DNA of 42,824 nucleotides from Chara braunii (taxonomy: Eukaryota > Streptophyta > Charophyceae > Charales > Characeae), in assembly GCA_003427395.1 (NCBI GenBank), contig BFEA01000009.1:4731957-4774780 (forward strand), written 5' to 3'. A program made the position numbers and the translations under genes. Shown in pieces: positions 8,213 through 17,970 of this stretch. The notes below the pieces were generated by a model. It saw nothing but the letters and a program-made list of their open reading frames with translations. It was not told where the DNA came from and did not search any database. Position 1 is the stretch's first letter. Each line of letters opens with the position of its first letter.

Positions 8213-10138
8213 GGTATCACAGAGTTACCAAGCAGGTATGTGTATAACAAGTTCTCTGACTATGCACAGGGTTTGTCTATACTTATACTGAATTACCGGA
8301 GCCCACACTGGGTTGTCTGGGTCTATTTGCAGATTGCCTGAGTCTGTTTCGCATGAGTCAAAGTTTTCCTGAACTGGGGTTACCGTTAATCCACTGGCAT
8401 AGACGCAAGGCTACGAGAGTTTCCCCTGCGAACAATTCTCAATTTAACTCCTCAACTTCGGGATCGAGACCCAGCACGGATGGTCCTGACCCTTCAGATA
8501 ACAAAACTTGGGGTGCTATTGACGGAGGACCACCCTGTCCCTCACGCTCGACTACACAGACAAACCTCACCCCCAAAGGTTGATCACGAATTCAATCAGA
8601 GCATGCTCACCTCCTGGTCTGGCTTTTGTTAAAGATGGACACTCTTGCGACAGACTCGACACCACACGGTTCATTATGCACAGAGCGCGGGGCAACGTCA
8701 ACAGAAGCCCGCATCACCCGAATAGCGCAACTACGATCTCCACTCATGTATCTCACAGTACTTTTGTTATTGATACAAGTGAAGCTCAGGTCTGAATCTC
8801 GCCTAGTGCCGAACTAGTTACGAGACCATCCCTGATAACTCACTCAAAAGGATTTCAAGGAAATTGTAGGCCCCACTCAGTCTGTCCTCGAGTACCATGG
8901 CTCAGGGAAACACAACAAAAACACATATTTACTCACCAAGCTCACTCCTCAAGACATTGAGCCCTCTGCTCTTGCCCCCTTAAAAGACAAGAAAATTTAA
9001 CAATTAAGACCCGGCTCTGCCTAAAATGTCACAACACATCATAGCATCTCATGGGATTTTATCTTATGAGTAATTAGATTCCGCAATCCAACTCACAGGT
9101 GAGCTGGCATACCAGAACCTAGTTGAGCGTTCCTCTGAGTACCGCATAACATGAACTGTGTGTACTTTTCTCAACCCACAAATGCACTCTGNTTCCCGAT
9201 GGCTTACCCGTTACCCATTATACACTTGAGCCAGCTAAAATTAAAGTGCAGATCACTAATCCCCGTCAAGCAAATATTTAGCCAGCAGGTAAGCGACTTT
9301 TCTCAGCACCAGTTTTCTCTTGTTCATTAGTCAAAACTAGACCATCACGCTCAATTCAGTCCGAGTGTCTGTGAGANTAGCACAAGAGTCCTTCGGCAGC
9401 GTCGANTGACCGATCAAGAAAAGGAAGAAAATACCTTTATTAAGAGCGAAAACTTCAGAAGAGCTCAGAGCNAACAGTAAAACTACCCCTCTTGCTGTGC
9501 AAAGCTACTTGACCCTTCCAAGACACTACCCACTCACCCTACCAAGCGGCCTTGTCAGGATTACGTGGGAACGCAATATCTAGAGTCTTATTAAGGTTCT
9601 TTTNATTTTGGTCGCTATCAACCACTCCCTTAAGCGGCATGATCTTTCGGTACCCAAGTATACTTAGCTGTCAGTTTAGTCCTCTCGGTCTCGCAGCCAC
9701 TACTCCTGTCGAGGATGACTGGCCTTCGCGTGTAAAGCTTGAACTCACATCTTAAGTCTATCATATGTCAGACCCTGACCGCTGAGCTCACTAACCAAAC
9801 AAACAATACTCGTCACTATCATCCTCCATAACAAAAACTTAGCATGACCCCACTCGTAATGATAAGCAGCCTGCACGTTCCCTCTCAACTTCTCGAATTT
9901 CAAGAAGCAAGGAGCAGACGGGTGTCACGTTGAAGTTGAATCAAGATTCATGTTGCGACAAAATGCTGACGTTAGCAGCTAACTCGCGCGTAAACTTTCT
10001 CATGCGAACCGTCTCTCCTTACTTCACGCGCGTCATGCACTCTCATGAGAACATATCCTCTCACATGTCTCCTTTCTCTGTTCAGCATGCGGGTGGTGAT
10101 CAGCACACCGTTATACCGGCCATGTTTTACCTTTGCAG
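8213..10138. other. No recognisable gene
   Basis: About 1.9 kb with only short, unrelated open frames on both strands and no recognised protein, RNA or transposon motif. Five isolated ambiguous bases (9192, 9377, 9406, 9472, 9604) cluster here, which suggests a collapsed repeat or poor polishing. Confidence 0.5.
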
Positions 10139-10285
10139 ATTGTGCGCAATGCCCTTGTCTTCTTTGAACAGCAGAAGACTGGCGGTGCCAAGCAGAAAGC
10201 TCCTCTCATCCTTCATGGCAATACAGCATTGTTGGTTGGCAGCGACGACCTCACCGTCTTCTCACACGGCCACTGGCTTTGTTAT
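10139..10285 (+). CDS. Exon-like segment, unknown gene (3' end uncertain)
   Basis: A consensus-like 3' splice site (TTTTACCTTTGCAG) precedes an open stretch beginning IVRNALVFFEQQKTGG and continuing KAPLILHGNTALLVGSDD, a composition unlike the surrounding pyrimidine-rich DNA. The frame stays open to 10396 but becomes low-complexity after about 10285, and no strong 5' splice site is obvious, so the end is approximate. Family unknown. Confidence 0.35.
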
Positions 10286-10316
10286 GTGCGACCTGTACAC
10301 ACACTTAACTACCTTC

Positions 10317-11155
10317 CCACTCAATCACCGCGCTCGCTCACGCCGACTTGCCCACGTCTACTCTCCGTAGCTTGTCATGTATCGCAGTCCGATTGACGTC
10401 GGCATCTCCCTTCGCGTGCACTTGGCTCTAGCCCCCCCTTTTTCCGTTGACCCTCTAGTCACGCTCTATCAGGCTACCACGCAGGAGTCGAGTGTACTGC
10501 CCACCCTCTCTCTTATACCTACCACCGACTGCCTCCTTACAGGACACGCCACCTGTCGTGCGTGTTCCCGTGCAACTGCACTTACCTCCCCATTTCAAGT
10601 TCCGTTCCGCTCACACTCTCTTCCCCTCTCACAAACCACGTACTAATTAACGGGTAATTACAGCCCAAGCAGTGGAAAAGCTGCTGATCCAAGTCCCAAA
10701 CAGAGACGGACCGTGGTCAGTGCGCGGCAAAGCAATTCGAGTAGCAACTTACAACGCGCTTTGCAAACTAGCATCTCTAGATGGTTACTTCTCTCGTTGT
10801 CCCTGCGGGTTCCCCTCTTTCCTCATCTTTTCATCATTACTGCAGGTGCGAGCATGCCACACGAACGTGCGAGCGGTGGTTGATGTCGAATACCCTCTGT
10901 GAACTAGCATCCCACCTTACTCACACCGTCTCCCTTTTCGCTGGCTCTCCTCTCACACACCAGGCCTTGCTACGTGCAGTCCACGCCCGCACATAACCAC
11001 CTATCGACTCAATCGCCGCGCTTGCTCTCTCTGACTCGCTGCATGTCCTCTCTTTGCAGCTTGTCACTCACTGCATTCCAGTTGACGTCAACATCCCAGC
11101 ACACGCGTTCAGTTTTCTCCTCTCTCGTTGTTGACCCTCTCGCCACGCGTGTGTC
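10317..11155. repeat. Diverged direct repeat (10317-10470 and 11004-11155)
   Basis: Two stretches of about 150 bp share the same ordered words: ACTCAATC-CCGCGCT, AGCTTGTCA, TTGACGTC, GTTGACCCTCT and CACGC. They lie about 690 bp apart in the same orientation, on either side of the exon-like segment at 10664-10783. They look like an old local duplication. Confidence 0.55.
10664..10783 (+). CDS. Exon-like segment, unknown gene
   Basis: After an acceptor-like GGGTAATTACAG the frame reads QAVEKLLIQVPNRDGPWSVR, then KAIRVATYNALCKLASLDG, and meets a GATG|GTTACT junction that could be a weak donor. The segment would be 120 bp, entered with two bases of a split codon. I do not recognise the protein. 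It lies about 380 bp downstream of the other exon-like segment on the same strand and could belong to the same gene, but the phases could not be reconciled with a clear donor. Confidence 0.35.
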
Positions 11156-11243
11156 CCTGCGCACGCCTCACACACGTTTCTTCCCTTTGCTCTGTTTTTC
11201 TCCCGCCCCGCGGCCTCTGGGCGTCAGCTGTCGTGAGCTGGCC

Positions 11244-11616
11244 TCAGGTCCCCTCTTCCACCGGTTTCGCGGCTCGGTGGTGCCTCTCGATCTCGCCTGG
11301 TCTGATCCAGGACCTGAGGTCCGTCTCCCGGTCCTCTGCTTCGCTCATCTCGCTCTCCCCACCTGAGTCCCGGTCCAGGTGGGCCTGCTCCCAGTCCGCC
11401 GTGTCCATCGAAGTCTCGATCTCATGATATGAGACCGTTACCTGCATTTTCGCCGTCACACCATCCCTTCTGCAGCGCCTCTCCACACGATCTTTCGTCT
11501 TTGTGATAGCGTCCTGTAGCCTTCCATCAGTCCGCATCTCCTCCTCTTTTCCTCCCTCCACGTTGATCCTCAGTCTTAGCTCATCTCCCCCGTCGTAGTT
11601 GAGTATAGCCGTAATT
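11244..11616 (-). CDS. Hypothetical ORF or exon, charged, unknown
   Basis: A minus-strand frame of about 124 codons begins ITAILNYDGGDELRLRI just after a stop, has no ATG at its start and ends in TGA. The middle is Asp/Glu/Arg-rich (KMQVTVSYHEIETSMDTADW, then acidic and Ser-rich). The composition is protein-like and not driven by a simple repeat. It might be an exon. No family is recognised. Confidence 0.35.
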
Positions 11617-13268
11617 CAGGGCCCCTCCCCGGACATAGGCTTCCATCGAATCTGGTGGTACCAATAGCAGGGTCTATACCCGTGCAAAGCCATGGCCGCT
11701 CTTCCTCAATAGCCAGCACCCGTTCGGTAAACAGCGCAGCACAAAGCCATCAACTTCAAACAGCACGCCTCTCTCCACCAGAGCCCACGGTACGAACTGC
11801 GTACTACCAGGCTGCCGGCCGCAGACAATATCCCGCCTCCCTCTTCCTCTTATAGGCTTACCTCCCTACGTTCTGAATGAGGTATTCCGGTTAGTCCCTT
11901 TCGAACTTTACCGGATTCAAGAATTTTAGAATAAGGCAATAAATAATATAGGATGATAAACAACAAGAGAAACTAAATGATTTTCAAAAAAAGTAACACT
12001 TGAACCTGAAACTCATCGGTCTATCATGAACCAGCCCTGCACTTGTCAGTGTCAGACCCTCGCGATAAAACAGCAGGTCTGGCACCGCGGTCCCATAACG
12101 GGATCCCAGGCTTTCACCCTAAAAGAGAGCATTGTGCTATCTCCGTTGGGTGCCCGTGTCCGATGGAAAGGAGGGGGCGTATGACCCCTCTATGGGAGGT
12201 GATACGCTTCCTACCAATGTGGCCGCGGGTCGCCCTTTTTTTTCTGGGGCCCTGGCGCGCGGCGCTTTGCCAAGTGTGACAGTTGCGGACGAGCAACGGA
12301 AAGCCAGGAATAGTAGCGAAAAGTCGATCCACCTGGCCACTAAATTAGACGGGTTCGAATTCGAACCGTTAGTTTTCCTGCGCAATAATAACAATAATGA
12401 TAATAATAACAAGGCGATTCAGGGTTCATCGGTGCAGCGGATCCGTCCGAATACTGGAGCATGTCCTCGCACAAAGAGGCCATTCCTTCTTCCTTTCTTT
12501 TCCTTACTCCCTCTTTTCCCAGACATTACCGTATCTACCCCTGAACTCAGCTACTATCCCTGTACCTGGCCCAGATCACGACCATTAGGACCAAACGGTC
12601 CTTTCAACCCCATGCAGGCTCAGTCTAAACTAACAGTGACCACGTCCTGCAAACAAGACCGCTGCCCCCCCCCCCCGAAGTGACAGGGTCCCGACAACAG
12701 GGGAAATCACATCTGAAAATCGGTGAATAAATAATAATAGAAATAATAGTAACAGTAATAACAAGAGAAAAAGGAAAACTCAAACGATGCAGTAGACGAT
12801 CGTTGCTGAATCATTCTGGACTAAAGCAACGGTCTTGATCCACGTGCTGATCAGGTTTTCTACCTTCTTTTCTTTGTTTTCTATATTTTTGTTCCACGCA
12901 CCTAACCCATAACTTGGCCACAGGGCACTCGACGCACAGTAGAAAAGACTGCGCCAGCCCCTTCGCTTTCGCGTCCCAGGGCGAACCCGACGGCTACCAC
13001 GACCACAGGCCGGTTGTGCTCTGCTGTACAGCAGGGCGCCGAGCCTGCGCAGACCCATGGAAGTCATGTGGCGCACACCTTTTGTCGAGGGCTCCGCTAC
13101 CAGGATTGGTCCGCACCGAGGCGCAACCTGGGAACTAAAAACGATGGAGGCCCAGAACGCATCTACAGGCCAAAACATCGGGGTGGAGAACTGGTACCAA
13201 GCAGGGACTTGGTACACAGAGGAGGGACGGAATGTCGCACCCTCCGACACCGGCCCCGTGCATTCATC
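11617..13268. other. No confident gene
   Basis: AT-rich sequence around 11900-12030, trinucleotide AAT/AAC-like runs at 12385-12415 and 12725-12765, and a run of ten C at 12666-12675. Open frames of 150-180 codons exist (12132-12683 plus, 12780-13250 minus) but overlap one another or run through these simple repeats, so they are not called as genes. Confidence 0.45.
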
Positions 13269-13442
13269 GGACCAGACTAGGTCCGGACCAAGCCTGACCA
13301 GTCCGGACCAGACCAGTCCAGACCAGATTCGGACCAGGCCAGGACCTGGCCAGATCAGACCGGACCAGACCAGATCAGATCAAAGCCAGATCGGACGGGG
13401 CCAGACCAGATCAGACCAGCCCAGACCAGACTAGACAAGACC
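13269..13442. repeat. GGACCAGA-type tandem low-complexity repeat
   Basis: About 170 bp made of variants of GGACCAGACCAG/GACCAGATCA, with internal self-complementarity through CTGGTCC-like words. The period drifts between 5 and 15 bases. A composition of the same kind (TCCAGAC/GGACCTGG words) appears at 41920-42080. Confidence 0.8.
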
Positions 13443-13944
13443 AAGACCAAGGACAGGGCCAGATGCCACTCGAGTGAGCCCAGGCATCCTCTCTTCCTAC
13501 AGTCGAGTGGGCCTCCGGTTCGGACCCTGGACTCAGATCGAGAATAATGCCTCAATGGGCCCGAGATGCCACTTCGGACTCGGAGAGCACTAGCATGATC
13601 CCTTGGGGCTGACGGGAGCGGTACCGACAACACCCCATTGGTCGCGAGACCCAGCGACGAACACTAACACGATCAGTCTCAACACAAAACTAATCCCTTG
13701 GACGAGCGTGAGGGAGGTTGCACCGGGTCAGGATGTAGCGCGTTTGCGCCTATCGATCGATTTTCTCTTTCTTTCTACATTTTAGTGGGCCGTTCAGCGC
13801 ACACCTTGTTTTATATATCTGACTAAGTGGTAGATTTTGCAGGTTGCAGGAGCCCGGAAATAGCCCTCCCGCGTGTGACAGACGTGGGGTGGACATAGGG
13901 TTAGATCCGCTGGCCATCAGACTCCTACCGATCGACAATGTGAG

Positions 13945-14229
13945 GGTAAATAACGGGCAGGCTGGTCATAAGCATACGCCTTGGGCACAGGGGTGGGCCA
14001 ATAACGCACACCTTAGACACCGCCGCTTGATGATGCTCACAAGCACGTTGGATACAGGGGAAGGGGTTTCCAATTGAGGACTCAACTGTAACGCACTATC
14101 ATACCCATTGTGCATACATCTGCTCACATTAGTTTATTTTTATTTTGATTAGTTGGTTGACAGACTGTTGACACCTAACAGACAGCCTAGAGTAGGACAG
14201 TAATCTACCATAGTCAGTTCTTCTCAAAG
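13945..14229 (+). mobile_element. E1 gypsy leader, second half
   Basis: This stretch aligns with 22436-22705 in the E2 leader through GGGCACAGGGGTGGGCC, a TTAGACAC word, TTTTTATTTTGATTAGTTGG and a CAGACAGC word. It precedes the E1 gag in the same position that the matching part holds in E2. The upstream half of the leader is absent here but a copy lies at 598-1006. Confidence 0.7.
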
Positions 14230-14295
14230 CTTCTCTAAGAGAACTAATCAGGATAGGAGTAAACTATGTGTATGGTCTGTGTAGAATACTGTTGA

Positions 14296-14739
14296 GGCCG
14301 TCTAACCGGTACACAAGCGGTTAATAGGGACCCCCACTTTTCGGCCCTAGGTAACGATGGATGATCCTGAATGATCCTGAATTTAGGTTTTTTTGTGTTT
14401 TTTTGGAATTTTTCTTTTTGCCTGTTTTTTATTTGGACAAGCTTTCTGTGTGTCAAATTTGATGTCATTTGGAGTATTAGAATTTGTATTGTGAAGAGTG
14501 GTGAAAATTGTGAAAATTTGATGACGGTTTTTTTGCCAAAATGTCATGAAAATGCACTTTTGGCTTGCTATTTCATATGTTTTTAATTTTTGTTTTTTTG
14601 TTTTGTTTTTATAATATGTTAGTAAGAAGTGCACTCTATACATCGGTATGAAGTTTGTTTAAAATGGCCTTATGGTTTTCTTACAAATTGAGGCGAAAAA
14701 TGGGGGGTCGGTTAACCTTTTCTCGGTAACTCGTCGGAC
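14296..14739. mobile_element. MITE-like insertion with imperfect terminal inverted repeats
   Basis: The ends at 14296-14348 and 14691-14739 are imperfect inverted copies: the left end reads GGTTAATAGGGACCCCCACT and the right end, on the opposite strand, GGTTAACCGACCCCCCAT, both followed by a TTTTCG word. The 340-bp interior is very AT-rich, with T runs, and has no coding capacity. There is no counterpart in the E2 leader at this point, so it looks like a small non-autonomous DNA transposon inserted in E1. A target-site duplication is not clear, so the superfamily is undetermined. Confidence 0.5.
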
Positions 14740-15076
14740 ATCTAATTTATTTTATTTATTTGTAGAACCGGTCAGACGCATGCTACTGTAGGTCCAGGGA
14801 GGACACTAGTGCAAACAGCGTCTGCCTAGCTGATGAGCGGATCAGAGGGTGGTGAAGGTACAACTGATGATAGGAGGCAGACACAACGGGACAGGTAGGA
14901 TACCCATTGTGTTCCAATTTCTACTACCAGGAGACGAAAGGAGACAAAGGGCCGAAGCAAGGGCCCGTAATCTAGAGACGGAGAGAGAAGCAGCAGCAGC
15001 CGTAGAACGGGCGTTGGCGGCAGCAGCAGCTAGCGCGGTAGCAATGACTGCGTATTTAGCAACTACTGCAAACTCA

Positions 15077-15232
15077 ACTTGTACTTTCTAGCATCAAGTT
15101 TCAGTAACCCATCAGTGACCCTGGGATCCCTAGAGAGCTTTATGGATTTGGTAAAGGCGCGGTGGCACAACCTTCAGCAGGCACAAATAGCCACTGATGG
15201 GTTACTGAAACTTGATGCTAGAAAGTACAAGT
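15077..15232. repeat. Perfect 41-bp inverted repeat inside E1 gag
   Basis: Positions 15077-15117 are the exact reverse complement of 15192-15232, with a 74-bp spacer. The right arm is the native gag sequence (codons for LLKLDARKYK); the left arm is the extra inverted copy and sits where the middle of gag is missing. The arms end abruptly: the neighbouring bases do not pair. Confidence 0.97.
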
Positions 15233-15760
15233 CTGTGCGCGAGCTCACCACGACCGTAGAGTGTTTGATTGTCGTCCCAGGCGTGGAGTACAATCCACAG
15301 GTCTTGTTGACCATGTTCTTGAGGTGTCTTCCACATACATCAAGAACTTGTTAGCCAACGAGGCTCGTTTAGAGTATCACACGTTTGAGACATTCAACAA
15401 AAAGGCCCTAGACTTAGAGTCTACGCTTGGTGGTGCTCAAACCTCCCCTACGGACGAGAGAAAGAAGAAGGTTCCACAAAAGTGGAAGAAAAAGGGTAGT
15501 CGATTAATGATGGTTGATTCCCAAGGGAATCAAACTGAGATCGATGATGTTTCTAAGCTTGTGGAGAGTTCAGAGTTAGACGGCGAGGATAGTGTTGAGG
15601 GTAGCAACCTCACCGCAGAAGTTAAGACAAATGCAGGCGACCGCGACAAGGCGGTCAACAGAGGTGTTAGGGGCAAGCCACCAACCCAAACAAAATAGCT
15701 GCTTGGGTTAGAGCCGGTTTGGATCAAGATGTGTGGCGAGACCTTTGGCAACGTGGGGCT

Positions 15761-15802
15761 TGCATAAACTGCGACGAGTATGGCCATCAGCAGTTCAAAT
15801 GC
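15761..15802 (+). other. CCHC zinc knuckle of E1 gag
   Basis: The frame reads CINCDEYGHQQFKC, fitting C-x2-C-x4-H-x4-C, the nucleic-acid-binding knuckle at the end of gag. It lies in a different frame from the preceding gag ORF because of a frameshift near 15690. Confidence 0.9.
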
Positions 15803-16032
15803 AAGAACGGTAAGGTTCCGCAGAAGATCTCGCCTAAGGGTGGGTATCCTTTTTCTTAGTCTAGGGCATCTACGAGCTCCAGCTCAGAAAACACTTAGGG
15901 CTAGTAGAAGTTGTAGCTGCTTCTACTCTCGTTGGAGCGGGTGATGAACCCTCCCCGTTTGAAGAGTTGGCCGAAGCTATTGACTCCTGAGCCACCTCAC
16001 AAACGCATCCGGACCCAACTATACTCTATACG

Positions 16033-16450
16033 TTGGATGTGTCTGAAGCCTTAGAGGACCTTCAAGGTGAGTGGTCGCCAAGGGACCCTCGTGAGTCCTG
16101 GGTGGCACTAAGTAGAGGCCCTAGAGGGGAACATTTCATTGTGGAACTTGGTGTGGGTGGCCGCAAGTGCAGTGCCTTCGTAGACATCTGCTCCACGCGA
16201 AACTTCACAAGTCATGACGGCGTTGACAGGCTGCGCCTAAAGAACAGGTGCAACGCCTTAGTAGACCGGTAGCATCTACTTTGGCCAACAAAAAGTGCAT
16301 GATGGTGGAGGACTACGTAAAGGATGTGGTATGCACTTTCTCCTACCTAGGAGGAGAACTTAATCATCGGATATCATTCTTGGTGAGCGACGATTTGCCT
16401 TTCAATATGTTGTTAGGAATGTACTACCTTGAGGTTGCCAAACCCTAGTT
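16033..16450 (+). pseudogene. E1 aspartic protease pseudogene
   Basis: The segment corresponds to the retropepsin-like protease that cleaves the retrotransposon polyprotein. Flanking similarity to E3 (a FVD segment, later HRISFLVSDDLPFNMLLGM) identifies it, but the catalytic Asp-Ser-Gly is replaced by Asp-Ile-Cys (AFVDICSTRNF) and the second half is in another frame, followed by a TAG at about 16447. It is inactive. Confidence 0.75.
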
Positions 16451-16654
16451 TGCCTGGGACAAGAAGGTGCTAAAGCAGGAGTTGCCTGGTGGGAGGACTG
16501 TTAGACTAGCTAAGTACAAAGCTAGTAGGTTGATTGACTCCTATGGGTGCTTATGCGCACCTGCGTTCTATAACTATTACAAACAAAACCAAGAGGAAGG
16601 TATGTACCTAGTCTATGTCTCTGAGAAAGGGGAGGCCGTTAAAAAAAAACAGAG

Positions 16655-17440
16655 ATAGAAAACATCGTCGCTAAGTACCCTGATCTGTTCAAGGAGCCTA
16701 CAGGAGTCGTAGACAGGGAGGTTGTCCATGCCATAGAGATCATCCAAGGTAGCGAGACACCTAAAGGGAGAATCTATAGGATGGCTCCGACCGAGTTGGA
16801 CGAGCTTCGACGACAACTGAAAGAGCTCACAGAGAAGGGTTGGATACGACCTAGCACCTCCCCCTTTGGCTCACCTGTACTTTTTGTTCCAAAGAAAGGG
16901 GGGACACTAAGGATGTGCATTGATTATAGAGGTCTCAATGCCATCACTGTTAAGAACGCAGAGCCTCTACCACGCATCGCAACCTATTGGATAGGGTCCA
17001 GGGATGTAGGTACTATACAAAGATAGACTTAAAAACCGGCTACCATAAAATTGCTATAAGACCAGAGGATAGCACAAAACCGCATTCCAGACCAGGTACG
17101 GTCTGTACGAGTTTGTGGTGATGCCTTTCGGCCTTTGCAATGCGTCGGGAACATTCCAGCACGCCATGAATAGGATTTTCCATGACTACTTAGTTTGTCG
17201 TTGTGTACCTCGATGCCATACTTATCTTTAGTAAGACTGTCGAGGAGCATGCACATCATGTAGACAAGGTACGCTCACTCCTTCGACATCACAAGTATAA
17301 GATAAACGTAGAAAAATGTGAGTTCGGTCGCACTAGAATATTGTACTTAGGTCATGAAGTCTCTGTGGATGGGATTAGGCCCGAAGATGCGAAGGTGGCT
17401 AGCATACGTGACTCGCCACAACCCAGCCTGTGACTGAGGT
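16655..17440 (+). pseudogene. E1 reverse transcriptase pseudogene
   Basis: RT motifs are recognisable in two frames: [40 protein letters not shown], a degraded KTGYHKI stretch, and YLGHEVSVDGIRPEDAK. The catalytic box is YLDA at 17206-17217 instead of YLDD, so the second metal-binding aspartate is lost. Frameshifts lie between about 16980 and 17200. Confidence 0.88.
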
Positions 17441-17559
17441 CAGATAATTCTTGGGAATGTGTGGTTGTTACTGCAACTTCATGAAGAATTGTAGTACGAT
17501 CGCATCTCCCTTGACTGATCTAACTTGACTTGATACTCCATGGGACTAGACCGACAAGT

Positions 17560-17930
17560 GTGAGGCGACTTTCAAGCGTTTGAAACATGCTCTCACGCAT
17601 CATGAGGTTCTCATGGTACCCGACCCGCAAAGGCCGTTTGTTGTAACTACTGACACAAGCCAATACGGCATTGGCGCAGTGCTGGCCCAACAGGAAGGGA
17701 AAAAGTTGAGACTGGTCGAGTATACGAGCAAAAAGATGTCATCAAAGAAGTTGGCAAAGTCCACCTACGAAAGGGAACTCTACGCCCTCTACAAGGCACT
17801 TGTCCATTGGAGGCACCATCTGTTAGGAAGGTTCTTCTATTTGAGAACTGACCATCATACTCTCAATTGGATCAAGACACAACCAGTTCTCTACAATGCA
17901 CTCAAACGCATCATTATGACTATAAACTAG
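17560..17930 (+). pseudogene. E1 RNase H domain fragment
   Basis: The frame contains PFVVTTDTSQYGIGAVLAQQ, STYERELYALYKALVHWRHH and LRTDHHTLNWIKTQ, the retrotransposon RNase H (RT_RNaseH-like) signature with its catalytic acidic residues. It is open from 17580 to a TAG at 17928 and is out of frame with the integrase that follows, so the polyprotein is broken here. Confidence 0.85.
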
Positions 17931-17970
17931 ACTATGTGAATGTGGAGAGTACAACAAGGTTGCAGATGCA

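Larger units (their letters stand above)
14833..15860 (+). pseudogene. gag: E1 gag pseudogene
   Basis: Gag is the structural protein that packages retrotransposon RNA. Here an Arg/Glu/Ala-rich N-terminal part (to about 15070) is joined to the C-terminal half of the gag domain (from about 15125: SLESFMDLVKARWHNLQQAQ, then ARKYKSVREL and CLIVVPGVEYNPQ). Compared with E2 about 340 residues are missing, and an inverted 41-base copy of downstream gag fills the junction. Frame changes occur near 15085 and 15690. A CCHC zinc knuckle closes the protein. No functional gag can be made. Confidence 0.85.

Noticed and set aside
12340-12370. GGTTCGAATTCGAACC as a tRNA T-arm or Pol III B box
   Set aside because: It is a simple palindrome without an acceptor stem, anticodon arm or A box at tRNA distances.
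12132-12683. 183-codon plus-strand ORF
   Set aside because: It runs through an AAT/AAC trinucleotide tract (Asn run) and a C run, overlaps opposite-strand frames and shows no recognisable domain; left as unsupported.
12780-13250. 156-codon minus-strand ORF overlapping two plus-strand frames
   Set aside because: No family similarity, no splice or start context, and mutually exclusive overlaps; treated as chance.
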